A DNA stretch of 24,536 nt from a virus. The notes below the pieces were generated by a model. The model was not told the origin of the DNA. It was given only the letters and a program-made list of their open reading frames with translations, and ran no database searches. Both the position numbers and the translations under genes were made by a program. This document shows, one piece after another, positions 1 to 7,132 of the stretch. The stretch spans positions 1 through 24,536 of the IMG/VR virus record IMGVR_UViG_3300047661_000100. One strand, 5' to 3'. Every line of letters starts with the position of its first letter. Position 1 is the first letter of the stretch.

Positions 1-1170
1 CTACACGGCCACTGAAATGGCAATGTCGGAGGTTTTGTCGTAATCCTGTCGAGGTTCTGTCGTAACGATGTGCAGGCCTCGTGCAGCATTGCGGCGGTTA
101 ACTGCATCCGTAGCTCCTGACGTCTTCGGATGTAAGTACTTCATCGTAGTTCCCAGGCTTTCATGCCCCATCAGGTCCTTCACTTGGACCACGTCCATCT
201 GCTCTAGCATGTCGGTGGCAAAGGTGTGGCGGGCACAGTACAACACAAGCTCCTCAGAGATGAGGGGCTTTTTCTGTTTTTGGGCTTCTATGTTGGCGGC
301 CAGTACAGTCGCTGTCCATTGTTTGGCGACAGTAGTCAGATGGCCGCAATGTGCGCGCTTCGAAGGGAACACCCAAGGGCTTGGCACCTCCTCGGTCACG
401 TCCGCTTGGCGAAGCTGCAAGAGTTCGCGCACGCGATCGCTGAGCGGGACGAAGCGCTTGCTCTTGAAGCTCTTTCCGTAGGGGACCAGCATGACGCGCC
501 GGCTCCAAAGGATATGCTCCCAGCGGAGTCGCATGGCTTCCTCGGGCCGCAAGCCGGCATCCATGATGATGGTTAGGATGTCCGCGAGTGGCTGCGGAGC
601 GACGTCGAGCAGCAGTGTCTCTTGTGCCGATTCGATCAATGCTGTGCGGCCGTGTTCCTCGACGGTCTTGATCTTGGGGGCGGCGCGCATGATCCTCCAC
701 TCGACAGCTAGGTTGAGCATCCGACGCAGGGTCCGGAATGCCTGGTTGGTGTAGGACGGACTACCGTCGAACTTGATCACGGCCGCATCGCTGCGGCTGA
801 TCTGATCTATGGGCATGCTCGCCAAGCTGGTTGCCTGCAGCAGTTTCCAGCCGTAGGTGTAATAGCGCTTGGTGTCCGGGTCTAGCTGGTCTGCCGCTGT
901 TTCCGCGTTGATGAATTCGAGGAAACGCACGGCAAACTCCTGGAGTGTTGGTGGCCGCTTCAACTGCGGGTTCGCGCCGCGGTCGCGAAGATTTGCGATG
1001 AGCAGCGAGAGAAATGTGTTGGCACGGGACTTGACTGTTTCTTTGGTTGAGCCCCAGTACCGCTGGCCGTGCAGCATGAACTCGTAATTCCAGTATTTAC
1101 CGCGCTTTTTGAGAGACAAGGCGATCCTCCACACTGGCCCGCACGGATGATTGCCTGCCTTTTTCGACAT
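1..1170 (-). CDS. int: Tyrosine recombinase / phage integrase
   Basis: Site-specific recombinase that would integrate and excise the phage at its att site. From the ATG at 1170 the product is 389 aa: an N-terminal arm/core-binding region (about 1-165) and a C-terminal catalytic domain. Visible catalytic elements are Arg208 in GLRPEEAMRLRW, a YCARHTF box (Arg314) where the usual HxxR histidine is Tyr311, GH at 336 and the tyrosine nucleophile in KYLHP (Tyr345). The frame is closed by TGA at 1186-1188, so the only starts are ATG 1170 or TTG 1176. Neither has a clear Shine-Dalgarno, and the ATG sits in a perfect inverted repeat (1165-1184). The upstream excisionase frame overlaps the 5' end by about 74 nt, suggesting translational coupling. 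att is probably just left of the window. Confidence 0.95.
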   Translation of the reverse strand: MSKKAGNHPCGPVWRIALSLKKRGKYWNYEFMLHGQRYWGSTKETVKSRANTFLSLLIANLRDRGANPQLKRPPTLQEFAVRFLEFINAETAADQLDPDTKRYYTYGWKLLQATSLASMPIDQISRSDAAVIKFDGSPSYTNQAFRTLRRMLNLAVEWRIMRAAPKIKTVEEHGRTALIESAQETLLLDVAPQPLADILTIIMDAGLRPEEAMRLRWEHILWSRRVMLVPYGKSFKSKRFVPLSDRVRELLQLRQADVTEEVPSPWVFPSKRAHCGHLTTVAKQWTATVLAANIEAQKQKKPLISEELVLYCARHTFATDMLEQMDVVQVKDLMGHESLGTTMKYLHPKTSGATDAVNRRNAARGLHIVTTEPRQDYDKTSDIAISVAV

Positions 1171-1312
1171 ACGCAAGTATGTCGCTCAAATGGTAGCGCA
1201 CAGCCCTTTCCAATTTCAGGAAATCTGGACCCTTCCCGGCGCAGCGCCATCGGCTGAGTGTACCGCGATGTATGCCAGTAAGCTAAGACACATCGAACTC
1301 ATTGAGCAGTAT
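1097..1312 (-). pseudogene. Excisionase-like (AlpA/MerR HTH) frame with in-frame amber
   Basis: Reading the minus strand from about 1312 gives ILLNEFDVS, a TAG at 1283-1285, then LTGIHRGTLSRWR, CAGKGPDFLKLERAVRYHL and SDILAYVEKGRQ, ending at TAA 1097-1099. This is the layout of AlpA/HTH_17-type excisionases: a helix-turn-helix, then a GPxFxKLxRxVRY wing, then a SDILAYVEKGR helix. The segment after the amber is 61 codons. No ATG begins the frame; the codon where Met would be expected is ATA (1310-1312), with CTG next. The position directly upstream of and overlapping int is typical of xis. Either it is a decayed xis (lost start plus amber) or it is expressed by readthrough or from an unusual start. 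HTH family call is good; functional status is uncertain. Confidence 0.7.
1165..1184. promoter_or_regulatory. Perfect inverted repeat over integrase start
   Basis: CGACATAC-GCAA-GTATGTCG forms a perfect 8-bp stem with a 4-nt loop. It contains the integrase ATG (1168-1170) and alternative TTG (1174-1176). It could be an operator or an mRNA hairpin that hides the int start until the overlapping upstream frame is translated. Function is inferred. Confidence 0.5.
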
Positions 1313-1385
1313 GTGTTTTTCACATCCAGGGATCTTGGATCTCAGGCTTGCACTGCGCGATGCAATGTATTGAGCCGTATTGAGC
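1301..1385 (+). repeat. ATTGAGC direct repeats in int-regulator intergenic region
   Basis: TATTGAGC occurs at 1368-1375 and again at 1378-1385, ten bases apart (one helical turn). A third ATTGAGC is at 1301-1307. They lie between the divergent int/xis and regulator genes, where repressor or Xis/Int arm sites are expected. The left copy lies at the start of the excisionase-like frame. Confidence 0.4.
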
Positions 1386-1424
1386 ATCTTTCTAGGCCTC
1401 TCTTTTCTTTTTGTCATTTTTTCC

Positions 1425-1453
1425 TTGACGTGTCGCACTTGGTGACTTACTGT
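1425..1453 (+). promoter_or_regulatory. Candidate early rightward promoter
   Basis: TTGACG (1425-1430) and TACTGT (1448-1453) are separated by 17 bp, a sigma-70-like arrangement with a strong -35 and a weak -10. GTGAC repeats at 1443-1447 and 1453-1457 (10-bp period) and flanking GTGTC/GACAC half-sites suggest operator overlap. It would drive the regulator and the early operon. Confidence 0.4.
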
Positions 1454-1460
1454 GACACAA

Positions 1461-1473
1461 AGGTATGATACCT
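1461..1473. promoter_or_regulatory. AGGTAT-G-ATACCT palindrome at regulator start
   Basis: Perfect 6-bp inverted repeat around one central base, containing the first ATG of the LexA-like gene. It could be an autoregulatory operator. It also removes a normal Shine-Dalgarno spacing for ATG 1465. Confidence 0.35.
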
Positions 1474-1737
1474 GTAATGAAAGTGCAAGAAAAAAATAGG
1501 ACGGCTCGGAAGATCACGGCGGCGCAGGCTGGGTTTCTGGAGTTGATTCGGCAACTGATCCGCAAGGAATCGGTCTCGCCGACGCTTGAGGAGCTGGCCG
1601 CGGCGCGCGGTGTAACGAAGTCGACAGCGGCTGCGTATGTTCGGCGGCTGAAGGCTGCTGGCTGCCTGGTCCAAACCAAAGGAAAGTTCCGCAGCATCCG
1701 TCCGGCTGAGCCAGCCCGGCGGCAGCGTGCGCACTAA
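1465..1737 (+). CDS. LexA-type winged-helix regulator without peptidase domain
   Basis: A 90-aa DNA-binding protein, probably the phage regulator. Residues about 17-75 match the LexA N-terminal winged helix: ITAAQAGFLELIRQLIR, then SPTLEELAAARGVTKSTAAA (recognition helix region), then YVRRLKAAGCLVQTKGKFRSI (wing). The S24 autocleavage domain of LexA/CI is absent: the protein stops soon after the wing with a basic tail. ATG 1465 has AAAGG directly abutting it; ATG 1477 is an alternative with the same AAAGG 13 bases upstream, so a leaderless or downstream start is possible. It lies divergent from int and just ahead of the early operon. If it is a repressor, induction cannot be by RecA-stimulated self-cleavage. 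Confidence 0.8.
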   Translation: MIPVMKVQEKNRTARKITAAQAGFLELIRQLIRKESVSPTLEELAAARGVTKSTAAAYVRRLKAAGCLVQTKGKFRSIRPAEPARRQRAH

Positions 1738-1749
1738 AAGGAGAAATCT

Positions 1750-2646
1750 ATGGGCGACCCTCGCACTGTCCCTTCCGTCTCTGCCGCCCTGGCGGAGGAG
1801 TCTTTCGCTGAACAACCCACTGTCGAGCTCACCGATCTAGCTGAGGGCCGTAGTTTAGATGCCCCAGCCTCTGTTTTGCGGTTTGATTCGGAACCTGAAA
1901 GTCCTTGTTGTGTGGGCGTCGATGTGCCGGGAGTTGGGCTTACCCATTCGTACGGATGCCCGCGGGCGCAGCACAAGTGCCTGTCGGGTTGCAGTGAGAA
2001 TGTCGTGGGTGAAGTGCCGGAGCCGCTGCGCACCTATGTTGAGGATCCGGCACGGGCGGAGCGTGATGGGCTGCTATCGCAGTTGATTAACGCTGCGCGG
2101 GCACAGGTAGAGGGGCGGATTGAGTCGCTGAAGAATGGGCAGTATATCTGCGCCAACTGCCTGATGTCCGGGACATGGGACGAATTGCAGAGCGCAGCCC
2201 ACACCTGCGGTGTGGGCCGCGTGCTGGGCTTGATCAAACGGCTCTGTGCGCTGGCTGAGAGTGTTGCAAACAATTCCACAACAAAGGAGGATGCGCCAGT
2301 CGAGGAGGGGGGCCGCGCGGGCGATGGGATTCGTTCGCGCGGGCTATGCGAGAAGGTTTGTTTTAGGTGCGGGAAGCGAGGCGGCGTTTGGGATGCGGAG
2401 CTGCAGCTGGGTCGGAAGCTTTTGCTCTCTGAGCTTGCACTGAATCAATGTGTGGAAGCTTGGGGCGATGGCCAAGGCTACACGCTCTACACGCATGAGT
2501 GCCCAAAGTCGCTCAACGAAATTCGAATGGCTGAGCAACTGCACGCACAGAGCTTGGATGTTCGCCAGTGTGACGGCTCTTGCGATAACGATTGGTGCAC
2601 AGCGACACCGTCGACAGCTGCTGGGCAGCAAGGCGGTGCGGAATGA
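1750..2646 (+). CDS. Cys-rich hypothetical early protein
   Basis: No family recognised. The 298-aa protein has an acidic, low-complexity N-terminus (about 1-50) followed by Cys-containing blocks: CPRAQHKCLSGC (about 74-85), a CANCLMSGTWDEL box with later H and C (about 138-157), CEKVCFRCGKRGG (about 207-219), and a C-terminal CDGSCDNDWC. The CxxC pairs suggest several small zinc-ribbon-like units. The start is well supported by AAGGAG at 1738-1743. The stop overlaps the parB start (ATGA), so the two are translationally coupled. Its role is probably early and linked to the ParB-like protein, but this is inference from position. Confidence 0.75.
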   Translation: MGDPRTVPSVSAALAEESFAEQPTVELTDLAEGRSLDAPASVLRFDSEPESPCCVGVDVPGVGLTHSYGCPRAQHKCLSGCSENVVGEVPEPLRTYVEDPARAERDGLLSQLINAARAQVEGRIESLKNGQYICANCLMSGTWDELQSAAHTCGVGRVLGLIKRLCALAESVANNSTTKEDAPVEEGGRAGDGIRSRGLCEKVCFRCGKRGGVWDAELQLGRKLLLSELALNQCVEAWGDGQGYTLYTHECPKSLNEIRMAEQLHAQSLDVRQCDGSCDNDWCTATPSTAAGQQGGAE

Positions 2647-4535
2647 CTGCTACCGCTCCCGTCGTTGCCGATGTTCAAGTGCGCGAGATCCCGATCGACG
2701 ACCTGTTTGTGTCACCGGATAATCCGCGCAAGACGTTTGACCAGACGCAGCTTGAAGAGCTGGCTGCCACTATCCGCAAGGGTGGGATTCTTGTACCGCT
2801 ATCGGTACGTCCTCAGATGTATCGATTTGAGATTGTTTGCGGGCAACGTCGCTATGCCGCTGGGAAGATTGCGGGGCTCGTAACCTTGCCGTGCATTGTA
2901 CGAAAGATGACAGACGCTGAAGCGGCTGAACTTGCGCTAGTCGATAACCTGCAGCGCGCGGATGTGCCGCCGCTGGAAGAGGCGCGGGCATTCGAGGCAT
3001 TGCTCAAGCAACTCGGCTCAATCGAAGCTGTGGCGGCGCGAGTAGGCAAGGAAGTATCCCATGTGGCACGGCAGCTCAAACTGTGCTCGCTGGGACTTGC
3101 GCCGTGCGATGCGCTCCGGGAAAAACTTATCACGGTGGATCATGCACTGCTGCTGGCGCGGCTGGGCCTGGATGAGCAAGATCAGGCCTTGAAATGGGTG
3201 ATCGATCCGCAGGCCGGCGTTAAGAAGTCTGTCAGCGATGTGATCGACGCCCGAATCGCTGCGCGGGCAAAGTGGGAAGAAGAGGGCAAGAACTGGAGAG
3301 CTTGGGAGCCGGAGTCGGTACTGCGGCTCAAGGAGCACATCCAAGGAGGTGCCGGTCCAGAACTTAGCCGCGCGCCTTGGTCGCTCGGTGATTTCGACCT
3401 GCTGCCGGAATTAGGCTCTTGTCTCGACTGCCCGAAGAATACCAAGGTCAATGCGCCGCTGTTTGCTGATCTGGAGATTGGTGAGCCGACTTGCACCGAT
3501 GGTGGATGTTTCAAACAAAAGACAGAAGAGTTCGTAAGGCTCGAGGCGCACTATGAGGCAAACAGGGCCGCACAGAAAGCTGGACAGCCGCCGGTCCCAG
3601 GCGCATTTGAGCCCCTCCGGGCGAGTTGGAAGCCGACTAGCTCAGAACCGCGCAAGACGAAGGTGAAGACTGACACACTAGGGCAACCGACGAAGGGAAG
3701 TATCGTCATCAATCTCGCCCAGGACTTCAAGGCTGGTCAGTGGGTTGAGGCAAAGAAGCACTGCGAACATGCGCGTGCAGCCGTCACCGTGGATTGGAGT
3801 GACAATGCGAACCGCGGCTACATGGGCCGAAACGAGAAGCTGCGCAAGCCAGGCGAGATCCTCCAGGTGTGCGTAGTGTCGGGGTGCAAGGCCCATCCGA
3901 AGGCCTGGGAGAAAGCGAAGAGCGAAGGCGGTGCGCGGCGCGATCCGGCAGCAGAGAAGGCCGCTGAGGAAAAGCGCGCGGCTGAGGCTCGTGCTGAAAG
4001 TAAGTTGCGGGTTGCGGTGGCATCCAAGGCGTTGGAATCGATTACTGCGATACCGGCCGACGTGCTGCGCGTACTCGTCATCGCAATAGCTCCCAACTAT
4101 GGCGACGCACTGAAACTTTCCGAAGCTGCGCTGCCTGGTTTTACCAAGACACTTAAAACCGCAAAGGTGGACAGTGTGGAATTTGCGAAGGCTGTCGCGC
4201 TTGTTTCACTTGACAACATCTCAGCCAATGAATATCAGGGCACGAAGTACGGCAGAGACAAGTTCTTGGCGTCGGTGAAGCGGCTAGGTTTTGACGGCGC
4301 GTATGCGTGGAAGACCTCCAGGGCGAGCAAATCTACCAAGAAGAGCGCAGTGAAGAAGACTGTGAAGGCTGCGAAGAAGGAAGCGACACCGGCGAAGCGG
4401 ACGCTATCTGCTGAGCAGAAAAAGCGCATCAAGGATGCGGTCAAGCGGCGCTGGGCGGGGCAAGGAGTACATGCACCGGCGACCAAGCTCCAGGTTACTC
4501 TGACCGACGACGAACCGGATGGAGGTGACTCATGA
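2643..4535 (+). CDS. parB: ParB/RepB/Spo0J-family protein (no ParA partner)
   Basis: A 630-aa ParB-like DNA-binding protein. The N-terminal ParB/Srx fold (about 12-105) begins REIPIDDLFVSPDNPR and contains GQRRYAAG (67-74), a variant of the canonical GERR CTP-binding motif. A KorB/ParB helix-turn-helix follows (SIEAVAARVGKEVSHVARQL, about 126-145). Further on is a possible zinc site (C260, C263, C284, C289) and a long Lys/Ala-rich, basic C-terminus. It is much longer than chromosomal ParB (about 300 aa). ATG 2643 overlaps the upstream stop and follows AAGGCGG, so this start is preferred over GTG 2592. No parA is nearby; parS-like sites occur at 11194-11228. Role may be segregation, nucleoid anchoring or transcription regulation. 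Confidence 0.9.
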   Translation: MTATAPVVADVQVREIPIDDLFVSPDNPRKTFDQTQLEELAATIRKGGILVPLSVRPQMYRFEIVCGQRRYAAGKIAGLVTLPCIVRKMTDAEAAELALVDNLQRADVPPLEEARAFEALLKQLGSIEAVAARVGKEVSHVARQLKLCSLGLAPCDALREKLITVDHALLLARLGLDEQDQALKWVIDPQAGVKKSVSDVIDARIAARAKWEEEGKNWRAWEPESVLRLKEHIQGGAGPELSRAPWSLGDFDLLPELGSCLDCPKNTKVNAPLFADLEIGEPTCTDGGCFKQKTEEFVRLEAHYEANRAAQKAGQPPVPGAFEPLRASWKPTSSEPRKTKVKTDTLGQPTKGSIVINLAQDFKAGQWVEAKKHCEHARAAVTVDWSDNANRGYMGRNEKLRKPGEILQVCVVSGCKAHPKAWEKAKSEGGARRDPAAEKAAEEKRAAEARAESKLRVAVASKALESITAIPADVLRVLVIAIAPNYGDALKLSEAALPGFTKTLKTAKVDSVEFAKAVALVSLDNISANEYQGTKYGRDKFLASVKRLGFDGAYAWKTSRASKSTKKSAVKKTVKAAKKEATPAKRTLSAEQKKRIKDAVKRRWAGQGVHAPATKLQVTLTDDEPDGGDS

Positions 4536-4777
4536 GTTATGCGCCGCCGGGTGAGTGCCGGTACTGCCACTGCACCGAAGTGGATCCCTGCACTCTGAGC
4601 GATGGAGATACCTGTAGCTGGGCTAATCGGGAGAGGAATGTGTGCACCGGAGACAAGTGCATGCGGGCCTACCTGGCGGCAGGCAGGAAAGCGAAGGCGA
4701 ATAGGCCGCGCAAGAAGTCCACGGCCGAAGTACACGCGCTGATTTGCGGAAAGCGCAGAAAGAAGAAGGCGGCATGA
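4532..4777 (+). CDS. Small Cys-rich zinc-binding phage protein
   Basis: An 81-aa protein with CRYCHCTEVDPCTL, CSW and CTGDKC blocks in its first 43 residues, then a basic Lys/Arg-rich tail ending GKRRKKKAA. The Cys spacing resembles a small phage zinc-binding family often seen beside ParB-like genes (pattern CxxCxCxxxxPC...CxW...C). The basic tail suggests nucleic-acid binding. ATG 4532 overlaps the parB stop by 4 nt and its own stop overlaps the next start, so it belongs to the coupled early operon. Exact function unknown. Confidence 0.85.
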   Translation: MSYAPPGECRYCHCTEVDPCTLSDGDTCSWANRERNVCTGDKCMRAYLAAGRKAKANRPRKKSTAEVHALICGKRRKKKAA

Positions 4778-5115
4778 ATCAATCAATGAAGAGCTTGATT
4801 CCTTGGTTGGAAATAACGAAAAAGGCGCAAGAGTGCCGTAGCTGCGGCGAGCCTACGATGGGCCACTTTCGCGACGTTCCGATGTGCGCTGAGTGCAGCC
4901 TGGATTGCATGCGGTTGGAAGAGCTCTATGCGGTGCCGAGTTCGGAAGAGAAGGCGGACCAGGCTCCGGCAGTTAGAAGTTTCGTGCAGCGCATACAGCT
5001 GCGCCGTTGGCTTGATGTACTGACGATTCTTGCAGGGTTGGGCCTGTGGGGTTATCTGGCTCACAAGACTTACGTCGTAATCGTTGAATGGGTGCGTTTA
5101 GGAGGAGTGCAGTGA
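4774..5115 (+). CDS. Zinc-ribbon plus single-TM hypothetical protein
   Basis: A 113-aa protein with a four-Cys knuckle (CRSCGEPTMGHFRDVPMCAEC, about residues 21-41, split as CRSC and CAEC) and one predicted membrane segment near the C-terminus (WLDVLTILAGLGLWGYLA, about 79-96). ATG 4774 is chosen because it forms an ATGA overlap with the upstream stop and follows AAGAAGGCGG. An earlier in-frame start at 4744 would lie inside the previous gene. The combination suggests a membrane-tethered metal-binding protein; no function recognised. Confidence 0.75.
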   Translation: MNQSMKSLIPWLEITKKAQECRSCGEPTMGHFRDVPMCAECSLDCMRLEELYAVPSSEEKADQAPAVRSFVQRIQLRRWLDVLTILAGLGLWGYLAHKTYVVIVEWVRLGGVQ

Positions 5116-5504
5116 TCAAGGAAAAAGAAGAGAAGGCGGCGAATGAGCCGCAGTTGATCGACATCGAGTCGATCTCAGAGGGCGCAATGGTTCAGGCTTT
5201 CGGCATAAAGCTTGCCGAGGCAATGGAAAACATCGCTGATCCAAACACGCCCGCAACGGCTAAGCGCCAGATTACTTTGACGCTGACCCTTCACCCCAAA
5301 GAAGACCGTACGCAGATCGATACGCAGTTTACCTGCAAGGCTGCGCTGGCTTCGATCATTCCATCTACATCACGGATCTATATGGGCCGCGATGAAGAAG
5401 GCAACTACTACGCGCTCGACCGTGATCCGCGTCAGCAGAATCTGTTCACTCCGCCCACGCCAAAGGAAGCACCAGCGCCGCTTTCTTTTAAGGCTGGCAA
5501 CTAA
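5112..5504 (+). CDS. Phage protein resembling 'replication terminator' family
   Basis: A 130-aa cytoplasmic protein starting at GTG 5112, in a GTGA overlap with the previous stop and after GGAGGAG at 5101-5107. The layout (IDIESISEGAMVQAFGIKLA, then ENIADPNTPATAKRQITLTL, then a second beta segment with hydrophobic alternation) resembles small phage proteins of Gram-positive phages annotated 'replication terminator protein', where an EN(I)ADPNT motif is also seen. That annotation has little experimental support, so treat the name as a family resemblance only. The C-terminus is Pro-rich. It is in the early operon next to the ParB cluster. Confidence 0.7.
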   Translation: MIKEKEEKAANEPQLIDIESISEGAMVQAFGIKLAEAMENIADPNTPATAKRQITLTLTLHPKEDRTQIDTQFTCKAALASIIPSTSRIYMGRDEEGNYYALDRDPRQQNLFTPPTPKEAPAPLSFKAGN

Positions 5505-5545
5505 CCTGCGTGGCTGATCGCCACGTAACTCAGAAGGGGAATGCA

Positions 5546-6286
5546 ATGGTTGAGTTTTTGAAATATCTGCTTGATCGCGTGAAGGCTGAAGTGCCTGTGT
5601 CGAAAGAGATCGCCGGACAGCACTATGCGGTGCAAGCGAATGGAACGTTGGGTGCGCCGATTAGGCCGCTTGCTCCGCAGTGGGAATATCCAACGTTGAA
5701 GGTTTCTTCGCTGGATGGCCTCATTGCCGCCTATACGGCAAAGCTTGACAACTTGCCCACAGAAGTGGCTGTGCGCATTGTCGATTACTTGAGAGTCGAG
5801 CTGATCTCGCTCAAGGCCGATGAGTATGGACGCCGGCATGTGTGGGCCTCGGCAACCTATCTCGACGAAACGCCCTTCACGTTCGGCAAATTCTACACGC
5901 CGGAAGAGTTTCTGATTGATTTCCGATCCTCCTTTTATTTCAACGATCAGGCGGTCAATGTGCAGCGATTGGCGTCGACGGTGTCTCACGAAACGTCTGT
6001 CTCTGTCGCTGATGACGGCATGTCGCAGGCGATCACGATAAAGGATGGCGCGGTGACCCGCACGGCTTGCGAGCTGCCTGCAGACGGCATTCCGCTGGTA
6101 CCGTGGCGCACCTTCCGTGAGGTCAATCCAGTGGAGTCCAAGTTCCTTCTCCGCATGAAGGGCATCAAGGATGAACTTCCGCGTATCGGCCTGTTTGAGA
6201 TCGATGCCAAGTGGAAGGTGGATACCGTCAAAAGCATCCAGGGCTATCTCTTCAAGGCTCTTCCTGACGTTCCGATCATCGTATAG
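5546..6286 (+). CDS. Phage hypothetical protein, early operon
   Basis: A 246-aa soluble protein with no recognised catalytic motif. The sequence opens MVEFLKYLLDRVKAEVP, has a central block (SLDGLIAAYTAKLDNL) and a region YTPEEFLIDFRSSFYFND followed by a beta-rich C-terminus. This general layout recalls DUF2303/YfdQ-type phage proteins, but the match is weak. ATG 5546 is preferred over GTG 5510 because GAAGGGGA lies 5-6 bases upstream. It closes the coupled early operon; a non-coding, structured stretch follows. Confidence 0.75.
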   Translation: MVEFLKYLLDRVKAEVPVSKEIAGQHYAVQANGTLGAPIRPLAPQWEYPTLKVSSLDGLIAAYTAKLDNLPTEVAVRIVDYLRVELISLKADEYGRRHVWASATYLDETPFTFGKFYTPEEFLIDFRSSFYFNDQAVNVQRLASTVSHETSVSVADDGMSQAITIKDGAVTRTACELPADGIPLVPWRTFREVNPVESKFLLRMKGIKDELPRIGLFEIDAKWKVDTVKSIQGYLFKALPDVPIIV

Positions 6287-6318
6287 CAATTAAGTTTCGC
6301 GCCGGAGTGCGAGCAACG

Positions 6319-6406
6319 GTGCGAGAGCGTGCGGCGGGGAACATCCGGTAAGTCCGGTCCCGCGATTGGGCTACCCCCGTCGCACGTAGTAAGCGTCGGC
6401 ACTACG
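6319..6406 (+). ncRNA. Candidate structured RNA or 5' leader element
   Basis: The 140-nt gap between genes can fold strongly. Bases 6328-6339 (CGTGCGGCGGGG) pair with 6375-6386 (CCCCGTCGCACG): 11 Watson-Crick pairs plus one G-U. The enclosed loop holds two more hairpins, CCGG-TAAGT-CCGG (6345-6357) and CCC-GCGATT-GGG (6359-6370). A 3' hairpin CGTAGT/ACTACG (6385-6390/6401-6406) follows, then a strong Shine-Dalgarno for the next gene. The order GGTGC, GGGAA, CGGTAAGTCCGG, CCCGCGATTG resembles the 5' core of cobalamin-type riboswitches, but no B12-box-like 3' half is visible. Structured RNA is likely; class is uncertain. Confidence 0.5.
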
Positions 6407-6426
6407 GTACGTGAGAGGGAGGATAG

Positions 6427-6780
6427 ATGTACTGCACTAACAAAGATGAAGTCAAGCAGAGCATAAGGCAGAATCAGATGGCGCACGGACCCCGAGGCAT
6501 AGGAAAGACTCAGGGGATTCTGGAGGTCATCCATGAAGACCATCAAGGGGCCGCAGTCCTAATGGTGCCGTTTTCTGCTCTCAAAAGCATCGCCAGGCAG
6601 CGGTATAAAGAAGCGTTTCCGCATGATGTGGTGCCAATTATCTGCACTCTGTGTGGTCTCCGAAGTGCCATTGCGGGGACGAATATCCCGGTGTACGTCG
6701 ATACGCTCGATCTTGTCGATGCTTTTGATCGAGAGCGAGTTCACGAACTTCTCTGTGGAAGAGTAATCGGGGCTTGGTAG
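6427..6780 (+). CDS. P-loop mini-protein
   Basis: A 117-aa protein with a Walker A motif HGPRGIGKT (about residues 20-28) followed by an amphipathic helix, and a hydrophobic strand ending in Asp (NIPVYVDTLDLVD, about 86-98) that could serve as Walker B. This is far shorter than normal P-loop ATPases and lacks room for sensor or lid elements. The start has an excellent GAGGGAGGA site. It is preceded by the structured RNA and followed directly by the first TAGGCACCGTCGCGA element. It may be a minimal phage P-loop protein or a remnant of an ATPase. Confidence 0.8.
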   Translation: MYCTNKDEVKQSIRQNQMAHGPRGIGKTQGILEVIHEDHQGAAVLMVPFSALKSIARQRYKEAFPHDVVPIICTLCGLRSAIAGTNIPVYVDTLDLVDAFDRERVHELLCGRVIGAW

Positions 6781-6807
6781 GCACCGTCGCGATGGGTGCT
6801 GGGTTTC
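6778..6807 (+). repeat. CACCGTCGCGA hairpin element, copy 1
   Basis: TAGGCACCGTCGCGA (6778-6792) with GCACC/GGTGC pairing (6781-6785 with 6795-6799). It begins at the upstream stop codon and lies 38 nt before the next start (ATG 6830). Copies 2 and 3 are at 12005 and 12186. Confidence 0.6.
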
Positions 6808-6829
6808 TGTGAGCGGAGTTGGGAGTGTC

Positions 6830-7090
6830 ATGGCAAAGCGCGAACCGGACTGGACCAAGACGGGAACCATTGTGGCGTATGCAGAGTGGCTGCGCGGCAA
6901 GTGTGGAGCATTCGCGGTGGTTGTGGTGCGGCGGGACGATGCGGCGCTGGCGGCCGATGTGGAGCTCACACCGGCGGATGTGAAGGACTTGATCGAGGAT
7001 CGGACCTCGAGGATGGTGTGGGATCTGGAAGCGGCTAGGAAAGAGAAACGTAAGGCGGCGCGGTTGGAGCTGGGCCCGTTGCACGAATAA
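6830..7090 (+). CDS. Hypothetical phage protein
   Basis: An 86-aa protein, no family recognised. It begins MAKREPDWTKTGTIVAYAEW, has a hydrophobic strand AFAVVVVRRDD, an acidic middle (LTPADVKDLIEDR) and a C-terminal charged helix (EAARKEKRKAARLELG). The strand-plus-helices layout suggests a small alpha/beta soluble protein. ATG 6830 has GGGAG six bases upstream; GTG 6809 is a less likely alternative. It follows the hairpin element. Confidence 0.65.
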   Translation: MAKREPDWTKTGTIVAYAEWLRGKCGAFAVVVVRRDDAALAADVELTPADVKDLIEDRTSRMVWDLEAARKEKRKAARLELGPLHE

Positions 7091-7132
7091 CCGGAAGCAA
7101 GCGCGCCGGGCGGCGCGGGAAAAGGTGGCGGC

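Noticed and set aside
1283-1285. Amber recoding (TAG as sense) as a general feature of this phage
   Set aside because: Other well-supported genes (int, P-loop gene, portal, methylase-neighbouring genes) use TAG as a normal stop, so genome-wide recoding is unlikely.
5501-6289. A 262-codon minus-strand frame
   Set aside because: Opposes the early operon gene with good ribosome site; composition is typical of an antisense shadow.
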